Notes: generated by a model from the sequence alone, not told the origin. Shown: positions 27,031 through 36,285, counted from the stretch's first letter. The stretch is 64,000 bases of DNA from Culturomica massiliensis (GCF_900091655.1 NZ_LT594621.1:1674001-1738000); one strand, 5' to 3'. A program made the numbers and translations.

Positions 27031-28677
27031 ATGGAAGAAAGCTTTATTCAATATATCGAACAAAGTATAAAAAATAATTGGGACAAACCTTCTCTCACCG
27101 ATTTTAAAGGAGCAACTTCTTCTTACAAAGATGTAGCCCGGAAAATCGAAAAACTACACATTCTTTTCGAACACAGCAACATTCGCAAAGGAGATAAAAT
27201 TGCCCTATGCAGCCGAAATATGTCGACGTGGGGAATTGCTTTTCTGGCAACTCTTACATACGGAGCCGTTGCAGTACCGATCCTGAACGAATTCAAACCG
27301 GACAACATACACCACATTGTAAATCATTCGGAAGCCCGGTTGCTTTTTGTCGGCGATGTCGTCTGGGAAAATCTGGACGAATCGGCTATGCCCGACATCG
27401 ACGGTGCTATACGGATTGAAGATTTTTCCTTGCGTCATTCCAATAAAAAATCCCTTACGGAAGCACGCGAACGTTTGAATGAATTATTCGGAAAAAAATT
27501 TCCGGAACGCTTCATGGCAGAGAATGTAAAATACAATTACGACCGCCCCGATGAACTGGCAATGATCAACTATACCTCCGGTACAACCAGTTCCTCTAAG
27601 GGAGTAATGCTCCCCTACCGTAGTTTGTGGACCAATCTCAAATTCGCCCTCGGCGTTTTCGGACTTACTCCGGGAGAACAGATCGTCAGTATGCTGCCTA
27701 TGGCACATATGTACGGACTGGCTTTTGAATTCATATACGAATTTGCCAGCGGAATGCACATTCATTTTCTGTCACGTACTCCCTCGCCCAAAATTATCGC
27801 CGACGCATTCGCCGAGGTAAAACCGAATTTAATCATCACAGTACCGTTGGTTATCGAAAAAATCATCAAAAAAAGAATCTTCCCTACCATTGAGAAGCCA
27901 CATATGAAAATATTGATGAACATTCCGATCATCAATGATAAAATAAGAGATACCATCCGGCAAAAAGTAATTCAGGCGTTCGGAGGAAAATTCAAAGAAC
28001 TCATTGTCGGAGGAGCTGCGTTAAATAAAGAAGTGGAAAGCTTCCTGAGATCGATCCGTTTCCCTTATACTGTCGGATACGGTATGACGGAATGCGGACC
28101 GTTGCTAAGTTATGACGATTGGCAAACCTTCAAACAAGGGTCTTGCGGTAAAGCCGTTCCCCGGGTAGAGCTTCGTATCGACTCAGACGATCCGCAACAT
28201 GTCGTCGGGGAAATTCTGGCCAAAGGAGATTGTGTCATGACCGGATACTATAAAAACCCGGAAGCAACCGCCGCCGCATTAGACAAAGAAGGCTGGTTAC
28301 ATACCGGTGACCTCGGCTTAATAGATGCCGACGGTTATCTGTTCATCAAAGGCAGATGCAAAAACATGATCCTGGGGCCCAGCGGACAAAACATCTATCC
28401 GGAGGAAATCGAAGACCGGCTGAACAATATGCTGTATGTCACCGAATCTATCGTCGTAGAACAGGATGGCAAATTAGTAGCTCTCGTATATCCGGATTTT
28501 GATGCGGTAAATGCAAATCAAATCAGCGATACCGATCTTCCTAAAATACTGGAAACGAATCTGAAGGAACTCAATCACCTGCTACCTGCATACAGTCAGA
28601 TTTCCAGAATCAAAATCTATAACGAAGAATTTGAAAAAACACCGAAAAGAAGTATTAAAAGATTCTTATACAAGTAA
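27031..28677 (+). CDS. AMP-dependent acyl-CoA synthetase (second of tandem pair)
   Basis: A 548-residue paralogue of the preceding gene, collinear over its whole length. It has YTSGTTSSSKGVM for the ATP P-loop, VGYGMTECGPLLSYDD, the WLHTGDLGLID motif and the terminal KTPKRSIKRFLY. Differences cluster in the region before the P-loop (residues 20-60 and 135-170), compatible with a changed acyl preference or regulation, which is inference. It has its own -7 box and is followed by a 15-bp-stem hairpin. Both copies keep all catalytic motifs, so neither looks degenerate. Confidence 0.88.
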   Translation: MEESFIQYIEQSIKNNWDKPSLTDFKGATSSYKDVARKIEKLHILFEHSNIRKGDKIALCSRNMSTWGIAFLATLTYGAVAVPILNEFKPDNIHHIVNHSEARLLFVGDVVWENLDESAMPDIDGAIRIEDFSLRHSNKKSLTEARERLNELFGKKFPERFMAENVKYNYDRPDELAMINYTSGTTSSSKGVMLPYRSLWTNLKFALGVFGLTPGEQIVSMLPMAHMYGLAFEFIYEFASGMHIHFLSRTPSPKIIADAFAEVKPNLIITVPLVIEKIIKKRIFPTIEKPHMKILMNIPIINDKIRDTIRQKVIQAFGGKFKELIVGGAALNKEVESFLRSIRFPYTVGYGMTECGPLLSYDDWQTFKQGSCGKAVPRVELRIDSDDPQHVVGEILAKGDCVMTGYYKNPEATAAALDKEGWLHTGDLGLIDADGYLFIKGRCKNMILGPSGQNIYPEEIEDRLNNMLYVTESIVVEQDGKLVALVYPDFDAVNANQISDTDLPKILETNLKELNHLLPAYSQISRIKIYNEEFEKTPKRSIKRFLYK

Positions 28678-28690
28678 AAATAATAACCTT

Positions 28691-28732
28691 GTCTTTATTC
28701 GTGGTCGTAATTTCATAACCACGGATAAAGAC
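28691..28732 (+). terminator. Terminator-like hairpin after acyl-CoA synthetase pair
   Basis: Arms 28691-28705 and 28718-28732 pair over 15 bp with one G-U wobble and a 12-nt loop, 13 bp after the stop. No T-run follows, so termination may be partial. Confidence 0.6.
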
Positions 28733-28742
28733 GATCTAAGTG

Positions 28743-28907
28743 TCAGGCTCTTTTCAAATAAAAATGAGTAAATCCGCTCATTCCAATATTATTTTCCTGT
28801 AATCTTTTAGTTGTCTGATATTCCCATACGACACGAAACACCTCCGTTACATCAGGCTTCTATTTTTCCATAACCTGCTCCGGCACGGAAGCGGTTTCAA
28901 ATAATTT
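28743..28907 (-). pseudogene. Possible decayed coding remnant (C-terminal fragment)
   Basis: In the 371-bp gap before ftsK, the minus strand holds a 38-codon frame ending in a normal stop. It includes the protein-like segment VFRVVWEYQTTKRLQENNIG. A TAG at 28860-28862 interrupts the same frame, which continues for 15 more codons upstream (to KLFETASVPEQV). There is no start codon of normal context and no recognised family. It may be the tail of a lost gene, but a chance frame of this length cannot be excluded. Confidence 0.3.
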
Positions 28908-28940
28908 TCAATTTTCAACTTTCAATTTTCAATTAATTCG

Positions 28941-28948
28941 TATCTTCG
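28941..28948 (+). promoter_or_regulatory. Variant -7 element upstream of ftsK
   Basis: TATCTTCG differs from TAnnTTTG by one base. It follows a run of repeated TTTTCAATT-like words (28904-28935), the same arrangement seen upstream of other promoters here. The leader to ftsK would be about 95 nt. Confidence 0.4.
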
Positions 28949-29048
28949 TATGCGAAAAACACGACAATGGCGTTTCTAAAAACAATCTTTACAATTGGTT
29001 TTCAATCAGGTATTTAAACTTATCCTGTTTTAGTAATAAGTATTTAGG

Positions 29049-31622
29049 ATGAAAAAAACAACGAGTCGGCGACCTGCTGAAAAAAAACAGGTTGATTTTA
29101 ATCTGTCATTTTTAAAAGAACCCCGAACCCGCTTTATTGTGGGCCTAACTCTGATATTATTCTCTCTCTATCTTCTTTTTTCCATGATCGGATTTTTCTT
29201 TACGGGAGGAATCGACCAAAGTTTAATCGACAGAGGCTTGCGTCAAATTATCGCAAACCCGGAAATTACAGCCGGAAATCCGGCCGGAAAGATAGGAGCC
29301 TGGTTTTCTGATTTACTGATCAACCGGTGGTTTGGATTATCATCCTTCATTTTTTGCTATATCTTTATATTGGCCGGCATATGCATTGCCGGAAAAACCA
29401 TCCGTAATTTTCCGAAAAAAATCATCCTCAGTATATTCGGTATCATCTGGATATCTTTGTTTTTAGGTTATGTTTCTGAGTTATCCTATACACTCCTGAA
29501 TATTTCTTCTTCCTATTTATACCCGGGAGGTGCACACGGCTATTTTGTTTCCCAATGGCTGAATTCCGTTATCGGAGGTATCGGGACTTTCTTTATCCTG
29601 TTATTGACTTTTGCAATCCTGTTATTTTTCGGATTCGAAAAAACATTTTACAAATGTATCGGCTTTATCAAGCATCTGTTTTCTCCCAAAGCCAAGGTAG
29701 TCAAAACCACGGATAATGTAACAGCCCCGGAAGATATTAAGGAGACTGTCGCCGGTCTTGCAGACTTACCGGAAGATCTCCTGACAAATACAACCGAAGA
29801 TCCGGAATTCGATCCGGGCAAAGAATTCGACAAATTTCCGGAAGATGAATATCTGAATGCACCCTTTACCTTTGAAACAGAAAAAGAGGCCGAAAAACAG
29901 GAGGCAGAGAGGCCGGAACCCGGTTTTGAAAATATTCCGGTTTCAATCGAAGATTTCGAACTTCCAAACGATCTTTCAGACATTCAGAGTACCGATATTC
30001 CGGAAAAAGATAAGCCGGACACGCCGGATTCGGAAGCTGTCGAATTAACGATCAATGACGAAAATAAGGAAGAAACCCTGTCTACCAATCTCCAACCGCA
30101 AGGAGACTACGATCCGACACTGGATCTCTCTAACTACCGCTACCCCAATCTGGATTTATTGGAGGAGCACTCCAGCGGCAATCCCAAAGTAACCCAGGAA
30201 GAGTTGGACGAAAATAAAAATAAGATCGTCGAAACCCTTCGAAACTATAAAATCGAGATTGTCAAAATCAAAGCTACCATCGGACCGACCGTTACTTTAT
30301 ATGAAATCATCCCGGCCCCCGGAGTAAAGATTTCAAAAATCAAGAACCTGGAAGACGATATTGCTTTAAGCCTGGCTGCTTTAGGGATACGTATTATAGC
30401 CCCGATACCCGGAGCCGGTACCATCGGTATCGAAGTTCCGAATCAGAATCCGGAAGTTGTTTCCATGCGGGGAATTATCGCATCGAAAAAATTCCAGGAA
30501 TCCAAATATGCCCTTCCGATTGCGATGGGACGTACCATTTCAAACGAAACGTATACTTTCGATCTGGCCAAAATGCCTCATTTATTGGTTGCAGGAGCCA
30601 CAGGACAAGGAAAATCAGTAGGACTGAATGCCATCATTACCTCTTTGCTGTATAAAAAGCATCCGGCCCAATTAAAATTTGTCATGGTCGACCCCAAAAA
30701 AGTAGAACTGAGCATCTATTCGGTTATCGAAAAACATTTCCTGGCCAAGCTACCGGATGAAGACGAAGCCATTATCACGGAAACCTCCAAAGTAATCAAC
30801 ACCCTGAACTCCCTGTGCATAGAAATGGACAGTCGATACGACCTTTTAAAGGAAGCACAGGTCAGAAATATTAAAGAATACAATGAAAAATTCGTAAAAC
30901 GCCAGCTGAATCCGAACAAGGGACACAAATATCTGCCCTATATTGTAGTTGTAGTCGATGAGTTCGCCGACCTGATCATGACCGCCGGCAAAGATGTTGA
31001 GCAACCGATTGCCCGTATTGCACAATTAGCGCGGGCCGTAGGTATCCACATGATCATCGCTACACAAAGGCCGTCGACCAATATCATTACCGGTGTCATA
31101 AAAGCCAATTTTCCCGCACGTATAGCTTTTAAAGTAGCCTCTATGATCGATTCCCGCACCATTTTAGACTCTCCGGGGGCCAATCAGTTGATCGGACGGG
31201 GGGATATGCTGATTTCTGTCGGCAGCGAAATGACCCGGGTACAATGTGCCTTTGTCGATACTCCGGAAATAGATGCCATTACCAACTTTATTGCCGGTCA
31301 GCAATCTTATCCCTCGGCATTTGCTCTTCCGGAATATATACCTGAAAATGAAGGAGGAGGCAGTATCTCCGAAGCAGATTTAGGTACCAAAGACCCGCTT
31401 TTTGAAGAGGCGGCCCGTTTAGTTGTCAACTCTCAGCAAGGTTCGACCTCATCCATACAACGCCGTTTCTCCATCGGCTATAACCGGGCCGGACGCATTA
31501 TCGACCAACTCGAAGCAGCCGGTGTCGTCGGTCCGTTCGAAGGAAGTAAAGCCCGGCAAGTACTGATCCCCGACGAATATAGTCTGGAAATATTATTGAA
31601 AAACCTAGGTGATAAATTTTAA
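29049..31622 (+). CDS. ftsK: DNA translocase FtsK/SpoIIIE
   Basis: An 857-residue septal DNA pump that clears chromosome termini during division and helps dimer resolution. Four transmembrane helices lie in the first 200 residues. A low-complexity Glu/Pro/Asp linker (about 220-370) follows, then the alpha-beta motor (Walker A GATGQGKS at about 516-523; Walker B VVVVDEFADL with Asp637) and the C-terminal winged-helix gamma domain (RRFSIGYNRAGRIIDQL). Length and layout are normal for Bacteroidetes. The CPBP protease gene follows after 14 bp and shares its terminator. Confidence 0.95.
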   Translation: MKKTTSRRPAEKKQVDFNLSFLKEPRTRFIVGLTLILFSLYLLFSMIGFFFTGGIDQSLIDRGLRQIIANPEITAGNPAGKIGAWFSDLLINRWFGLSSFIFCYIFILAGICIAGKTIRNFPKKIILSIFGIIWISLFLGYVSELSYTLLNISSSYLYPGGAHGYFVSQWLNSVIGGIGTFFILLLTFAILLFFGFEKTFYKCIGFIKHLFSPKAKVVKTTDNVTAPEDIKETVAGLADLPEDLLTNTTEDPEFDPGKEFDKFPEDEYLNAPFTFETEKEAEKQEAERPEPGFENIPVSIEDFELPNDLSDIQSTDIPEKDKPDTPDSEAVELTINDENKEETLSTNLQPQGDYDPTLDLSNYRYPNLDLLEEHSSGNPKVTQEELDENKNKIVETLRNYKIEIVKIKATIGPTVTLYEIIPAPGVKISKIKNLEDDIALSLAALGIRIIAPIPGAGTIGIEVPNQNPEVVSMRGIIASKKFQESKYALPIAMGRTISNETYTFDLAKMPHLLVAGATGQGKSVGLNAIITSLLYKKHPAQLKFVMVDPKKVELSIYSVIEKHFLAKLPDEDEAIITETSKVINTLNSLCIEMDSRYDLLKEAQVRNIKEYNEKFVKRQLNPNKGHKYLPYIVVVVDEFADLIMTAGKDVEQPIARIAQLARAVGIHMIIATQRPSTNIITGVIKANFPARIAFKVASMIDSRTILDSPGANQLIGRGDMLISVGSEMTRVQCAFVDTPEIDAITNFIAGQQSYPSAFALPEYIPENEGGGSISEADLGTKDPLFEEAARLVVNSQQGSTSSIQRRFSIGYNRAGRIIDQLEAAGVVGPFEGSKARQVLIPDEYSLEILLKNLGDKF

Positions 31623-31636
31623 AATTTACAAAAATC

Positions 31637-32539
31637 ATGTTCATCGAAAAAGCATACACCGGAAAAAACAATTGGTTCTTATACGTTGTTACGATACTCA
31701 TCGTTTTTATTGCCATTCAACTGTCAGGCATCCCGTTAGCCGTTTACCTGTTCATTTGTAACCCGGAAGCTGCCATGCAAGGCAATATCGGAACCATAAC
31801 ATCCACGAATACAGGTTTGGCACTCAGTCTGCTCACTTTTGTCGGCGGATTCTTCGCTTTATTCTTCTGTGCAAAGTTTTTACATAAAAAAAATTACCTG
31901 GATATCGTTACCGCCCGTCCGAAATTCGACTGGGGAAGACTCTTTTTCGGAGCAGCCGTATGGGCCATACTGACCTTGATTTCTCTTGCAATCACGATAT
32001 TATCTTCCGAAGATGCAGACATCGTCTTCCAGTTCGATCCTTTGAATTTCTTTATGCTGGTATTGATTTCCATCCTGTTTCTTCCTTTTCAGACAGGATT
32101 TGAGGAAATCATGTTCCGGGGCTACCTAATGCAGGGTGCCGCATTGTTCTTTAAATCCAAATGGATATCTTTCCTTTTTATCGCCATTCTTTTCGGCCTG
32201 ATGCATATCAGTAATCCGGAAATAAAAGCATTCGGCGTAGAAGTTGCCCTTCCCCAATATATCCTCATGGGACTGATTTTAGGGTTTATCGCTATCATGG
32301 ACGACGGTTTGGAACTGGCTATCGGACTCCACCTGGCCAATAATTTTATGGCAGCCATTACCTTCACATCAGAAGCCTCGGCTTTACAAACGCACGCCTT
32401 ATTCAAAGACATGAACCCGACAGGCTCGCATCTCGATGCCATCATCATGTTCATTGCCGGAGTCATCTTTATCGGTATTTGCAACAAAAAATACAAATTT
32501 CTGAAAGACAACATCCGTCCGGAGGAATCCTCTTTATAA
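31637..32539 (+). CDS. CPBP-family intramembrane glutamic protease
   Basis: A 300-residue protein with about seven or eight transmembrane helices. The conserved motifs of the CPBP/Abi (Rce1-like) family are present: motif 1 FEEIMFRGYL with the catalytic Glu pair and Arg, motif 2 LFGLMHISN, and motif 3 HLANNFMA. These enzymes cleave within the membrane or process prenylated or peptide substrates; the substrate here is unknown. The start lies 14 bp after ftsK, so the two are co-transcribed and end at the hairpin at 32556. Confidence 0.88.
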   Translation: MFIEKAYTGKNNWFLYVVTILIVFIAIQLSGIPLAVYLFICNPEAAMQGNIGTITSTNTGLALSLLTFVGGFFALFFCAKFLHKKNYLDIVTARPKFDWGRLFFGAAVWAILTLISLAITILSSEDADIVFQFDPLNFFMLVLISILFLPFQTGFEEIMFRGYLMQGAALFFKSKWISFLFIAILFGLMHISNPEIKAFGVEVALPQYILMGLILGFIAIMDDGLELAIGLHLANNFMAAITFTSEASALQTHALFKDMNPTGSHLDAIIMFIAGVIFIGICNKKYKFLKDNIRPEESSL

Positions 32540-32555
32540 AATCAGCCGTTATTCT

Positions 32556-32602
32556 CCTTATTCGTAAAGTTCACATCCGTTACGAATAAGGATTTTATAT
32601 TT
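32556..32602 (+). terminator. Terminator of ftsK-CPBP operon
   Basis: A perfect 12-bp stem (32556-32567 with 32580-32591) and a 12-nt loop, followed by ATTTTATATTTTTC. Confidence 0.85.
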
Positions 32603-32671
32603 TTCTGCCTATTTTAGTAATAAAATAACACGAAAACGTTTCCAAATCTTCGTATTTTCAAATTTTCAAAT

Positions 32672-32679
32672 TATCTTTG
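32672..32679 (+). promoter_or_regulatory. -7 element for C1 peptidase gene
   Basis: TATCTTTG is an exact match and directly follows two tandem TTTTCAAA words (32656-32670). The leader to the ATG at 32739 would be about 53 nt. Confidence 0.65.
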
Positions 32680-32738
32680 AAAGCATTTGCTAAATAAAAT
32701 ATACAATTATAATTACAAACGATTAAATGAGTATCTCT

Positions 32739-33929
32739 ATGAAGAAAATCACATCATTGGTTTTAATGCTGGCTTTGGCTTTATCTGTTTATGCACAGGA
32801 TAACAAAGAAGCCGAAGGTTACAAATTTACGGAACTCAAACGATTACCTGCAACTTCCGTAAAGTCTCAAGACAGAGCAGGTACCTGCTGGTCCTGGTCA
32901 ACCATATCTTTTCTGGAAACTGAAATGATGCGTCTGGGGAAAGATTCTGTCAGCCTGTCCCCAATGTTTATCGTTTGGCATACGTACAATGAAAAAGCAG
33001 ACAAATACGTTCGTATGCACGGTAAACTCAATTTCGGTCAGGGAGGTGCTTCTGCCGATGTAACCTGGGCCATTAAAAATTACGGTATTGTACCCCTGGA
33101 AGTATACAAAGGTTTGAACTACGGTGAAGACGTACATGTACACGGAGAGTTGGACGGCATTTTAAAAGCTTATCTGGATGTCGTCGTTTCCAATCCCAAC
33201 CGTAAACTCAGCACTGCCTGGAAACGCGGATACGACGGAGTTCTGGATGCTTATCTGGGGGAAATTCCGGAAAAATTCACGTACAAAGGAAAAGAATATA
33301 CACCTATGACTTTCTACAAAGAAGCCACGGGATTAAATATGGACGATTACATCAGTCTGACTTCCTTCACTCATCACCCTTTCTATACTCAATTTGCTCT
33401 GGAAGTTCCGGACAACTGGATCGGAGAAATGAGTTACAATATTCCGCTGGACGAATTGATGGATGTATTGGACAAGGCTATCGACAAAGGTTACAGTTTC
33501 TCCTGGGGTTCGGATGTTTCCGAGAGAGGATTCTCGCGTGATGGTATAGCAATCGTACCCACAGCAGATATCAAAGACATGAGTAATGCCGAAATTACAA
33601 AATGGGTCGCTCTTTCTAAAAAAGAAAAAGACGCACAATTGTATAAATTCGACAAACCGGGCAAAGAAAAAGAAATTACCCAGGAAATGCGCCAGGAAGC
33701 TTTCGACAATTACCAGACCCAGGACGATCACGGCATGCACGTTGTCGGAAAGGCTGTCGATCAAGCAGGTAACAAATATTTTGTCGTAAAAAATTCATGG
33801 GGAGATTATAATAAATACCACGGTTACTTATATGTATCTTATCCGTTCCTTGCATACAAAACCACGTCTATTATGATCCATAAGGATGCACTTCCTAAAG
33901 ATCTGAAAAAGAAGTTGGGTATCAAATAA
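32739..33929 (+). CDS. Secreted C1-family cysteine peptidase (PepC/bleomycin hydrolase-like)
   Basis: A 396-residue papain-fold peptidase of the C1B group. The signal peptide (MKKITSLVLMLALALSVYAQ) indicates export, unlike the cytoplasmic PepC of lactic acid bacteria. The catalytic triad is visible: Cys50 in DRAGTCWSWST, His334 in DDHGMHVVGKA and Asn352 in VVKNSWGDY. C1B enzymes are usually aminopeptidases whose C-terminus projects into the active site; this one ends in a Lys-rich tail (DLKKKLGIK). The ATG at 32739 gives a better signal peptide than the in-frame ATG at 32727. It is a single-gene unit that probably releases amino acids from periplasmic peptides. Confidence 0.88.
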   Translation: MKKITSLVLMLALALSVYAQDNKEAEGYKFTELKRLPATSVKSQDRAGTCWSWSTISFLETEMMRLGKDSVSLSPMFIVWHTYNEKADKYVRMHGKLNFGQGGASADVTWAIKNYGIVPLEVYKGLNYGEDVHVHGELDGILKAYLDVVVSNPNRKLSTAWKRGYDGVLDAYLGEIPEKFTYKGKEYTPMTFYKEATGLNMDDYISLTSFTHHPFYTQFALEVPDNWIGEMSYNIPLDELMDVLDKAIDKGYSFSWGSDVSERGFSRDGIAIVPTADIKDMSNAEITKWVALSKKEKDAQLYKFDKPGKEKEITQEMRQEAFDNYQTQDDHGMHVVGKAVDQAGNKYFVVKNSWGDYNKYHGYLYVSYPFLAYKTTSIMIHKDALPKDLKKKLGIK

Positions 33930-33946
33930 TAACGGAAAAAATCCTT

Positions 33947-33990
33947 AAAAAGTCGTTACACTCGCTATGTGGCGACTTTTTTTTATCTTT
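33947..33990 (+). terminator. Terminator of C1 peptidase gene
   Basis: AAAAAGTCG (33947-33955) pairs with CGAC plus the T-run (from 33973), with an inner CAC/GTG pair, followed by eight T. The T-run merges directly into the next gene's -7 box. Confidence 0.85.
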
Positions 33991-33991
33991 G
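33984..33991 (+). promoter_or_regulatory. -7 element for FprA-type gene
   Basis: TATCTTTG is an exact match that overlaps the T-tract of the preceding terminator. The leader to the ATG at 34049 is about 50 nt. Confidence 0.6.
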
Positions 33992-34048
33992 TATCTCTTA
34001 AAACAAAGAATTTTTGCACAAAAATAGAACAACTAAAAATATCAAATC

Positions 34049-35239
34049 ATGAACCAAGCGGTAGAATTAAAGAAAGGGATATACCGGATCGGTGTAAATG
34101 ACCGTAGGACTCATCTGTTTGAAAACTATTGGCCTTTACCCAAAGGAGTCGCTTACAATTCATACGTTATCGTAGATGAAAAAGTCGTTGTCGTAGATAC
34201 GGTTGAAAGAAGCCGTATGGATGATTACCTGGAAAGCCTGGAAACGACATTAAACGGTAAAAAGGTAGATTACCTGATTGTGAACCATATGGAGCCGGAT
34301 CACTCCGGAGCAATAAAAGCTTTATTATGCCACTATCCGGATATGACTATTGTAGGCAACTGCAAAACCTTCCCCATGCTGGAAAATTTTTACGGCATAC
34401 ACCATAACTTATTGGAAGTTAAAGAAGGAAGTACACTGGATCTGGGAAGCCGTAAACTGCAATTTTACATGGCTCCCATGCTTCATTGGCCTGAAACAAT
34501 GGTTACCTATCTTCCCTCCGAACATATATTGTTCAGCGGAGATATATTCGGTGCATTCGGAACATTAGACGGAGGTATTTTCGACGATCAGCTCGACCTT
34601 GACTATCTGGAGGAAGAAATCAGCCGTTATTACTCGAACATTGTCGGTAAATACGGAGTTCCGGCACAAACGGCATTGAAAAAACTGGGTACCTTACCCA
34701 TCGATATGATATGCGCCACACACGGGCCGATCTGGCGTTCCCATATAAAAGACATCATAGCCAAATATGATAAATGGAGCAGATATGAAACAGAGGAAGG
34801 TGTTGTTATTGCATTCAGCAGTATGTATGGACACACCGAGAACATGGCAGACATGATCGGACGTTTCCTGGCAGAAAAAGGTATCCGGAAAATCCGTATT
34901 CACGATACGTCAAAAACCCATCCGTCTTACCTGATCAATGATATTTTCCGGTACAAAGGAGTAATACTGGGAAGTTGCTCGTATAACGGCGGTATATTTC
35001 CCACGATGGAAACCTTATTAAGCGAACTGGAGCACATCGGTGTAAAGAATCACTATCTGGCCTTTTTTGCCAACAAAACCTGGTCAGGAGGAGCTCTTCC
35101 CCGTTTTACCCAATTCGCCGATAAAATGAAATGGGAAATCGTTGCTCCCCATGCCGACGCATCCGGCCATCCGAAAAATCAGGATGTCGAAGATTGTAAA
35201 GCCATCGCCTACGCTATGGCGGAAAAATTAAAAGCTTAA
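34049..35239 (+). CDS. FprA-type flavodiiron protein (O2/NO reductase)
   Basis: A 396-residue cytoplasmic A-type flavoprotein that reduces oxygen to water or nitric oxide to nitrous oxide. The metallo-beta-lactamase domain (about 1-250) carries the diiron ligands: His80-x-Glu82-x-Asp84-His85 in NHMEPDHSGA, then MLHWPETM, FSGDIFGAFG and CATHGPIW. The flavodoxin domain (about 255-395) has the FMN phosphate loop FSSMYGHTENMAD. No rubredoxin domain is fused, so an external donor is needed. The role is oxygen protection in an anaerobe. It has its own promoter and a strong bidirectional terminator. Confidence 0.93.
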   Translation: MNQAVELKKGIYRIGVNDRRTHLFENYWPLPKGVAYNSYVIVDEKVVVVDTVERSRMDDYLESLETTLNGKKVDYLIVNHMEPDHSGAIKALLCHYPDMTIVGNCKTFPMLENFYGIHHNLLEVKEGSTLDLGSRKLQFYMAPMLHWPETMVTYLPSEHILFSGDIFGAFGTLDGGIFDDQLDLDYLEEEISRYYSNIVGKYGVPAQTALKKLGTLPIDMICATHGPIWRSHIKDIIAKYDKWSRYETEEGVVIAFSSMYGHTENMADMIGRFLAEKGIRKIRIHDTSKTHPSYLINDIFRYKGVILGSCSYNGGIFPTMETLLSELEHIGVKNHYLAFFANKTWSGGALPRFTQFADKMKWEIVAPHADASGHPKNQDVEDCKAIAYAMAEKLKA

Positions 35240-35273
35240 AAATGGAGGCAGTTATTTGCCTCCATTTTATTTT
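35239..35273. terminator. Bidirectional terminator between convergent genes
   Basis: A perfect 12-bp stem (35239-35250 with 35257-35268) with A-rich 5' and T-rich 3' flanks, so it can serve the FprA gene on + and the oxidoreductase gene on -. Confidence 0.9.
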
Positions 35274-35274
35274 A

Positions 35275-35913
35275 TCAACGCGCCGGTAAAAATTTCTCAT
35301 ACAAAAAGCCCAACATCCGTACATGACCGCAGCATTCTTCCCGCGATGCTTTATCCATACGTCCGAAAAAATGATGCGCTTCAACCTCCATTCCGCAAAA
35401 CTCAAAAATACCGGTGTCACTTGTTCTTTTCAAAGCATCCAACATACCCGATTGCTCATATTCGTCATAAGTCATCCCAAAATTATTCAGAACGACAACT
35501 CTTTTCCCGGTCAATAACTTTTTAATCTCCCCTAAACCGACAATATCATAAGCAAATCCGCGGCTGAACACCCGGTCGATATACCCTTTCATCATGGCAG
35601 GCATACCTGCCCACCAAATAGGATAAATAAAAGTAATCAAATCTGCACAACGAATGTAATCCTGCTCCAATTTAATATCTGCAGGTACTTTTCCCTCCTT
35701 GAATGCAGCAAAATCCTCCCCACTCAATACCGGATGGAAACCGATATTATACAAATCCCGGACAATTGCCTCGCTACCGGCTTTCTGTGTTAATTTTACT
35801 ACCTCATCCTTATAAGCAACACTCAAAGATTCGGGATCCGGATGTGCCAGAATAATCAAATGTTTGCTCCTTACTCCGTCTTTATCTTTAAAACTCGTAT
35901 GCATTGTTGTCAT
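35275..35913 (-). CDS. Flavodoxin-fold NAD(P)H-dependent oxidoreductase
   Basis: A 212-residue protein of the Flavodoxin_2 (NQO1/MdaB/KefF-like) family. The FMN/FAD phosphate-binding strand-loop is LIILAHPDPESLSVA, the flavin-ring segment is FIYPIWWAGMPAMMKGYIDR with the characteristic PxWW..P.MKG, and a helix follows at KRTSDTGIFEFCG. These enzymes carry out two-electron reduction of quinones or nitro compounds and help oxidative-stress defence. The first ten or so residues before HLIIL are extra and may include a later true start. It is convergent with the FprA gene, with which it shares an oxygen-defence theme. Confidence 0.85.
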   Translation of the reverse strand: MTTMHTSFKDKDGVRSKHLIILAHPDPESLSVAYKDEVVKLTQKAGSEAIVRDLYNIGFHPVLSGEDFAAFKEGKVPADIKLEQDYIRCADLITFIYPIWWAGMPAMMKGYIDRVFSRGFAYDIVGLGEIKKLLTGKRVVVLNNFGMTYDEYEQSGMLDALKRTSDTGIFEFCGMEVEAHHFFGRMDKASREECCGHVRMLGFLYEKFLPAR

Positions 35914-36285
35914 TTTTAATTTAAAATCAGTCCATAATTAAACGGGTAAAACGAAAACGGGTTACACTTCCGGAAACAAGACTGAGAAACGTAAACCAGA
36001 AGCCGGTTCCAGACGAAATGAAGAAAATTCATTAATTTTAAATCAAAATGACAAACAGAGGGGCTAAAGCCATTTTAAAACCGGATTCCTTAAGATTTTA
36101 TAATTTTCCGTAATTTGAATAAGGTAAAATAAACTGGTATTAAAATACAATCAATCAATATTTTAACACTTATAGCGAGCCGAGGTTATTTTTTTAATCA
36201 TTTTTTTTTATTAACATTGCCGTCTGAAAAAATATGCACGCACCTCTTTAGGACGACGTGCAAATTATTAACAAAAACAATAAAT
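35914..36285. other. 372-bp intergenic region
   Basis: Divergent promoter region between the oxidoreductase and the carboxyltransferase genes. It holds AT-rich tracts (36189-36212). A weak 6-bp inverted repeat (TGCACG at 36235-36240 with CGTGCA at 36257-36262) lies in the presumed leader of the carboxyltransferase gene. No exact TAnnTTTG, known riboswitch motif or small gene was recognised. Confidence 0.4.
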
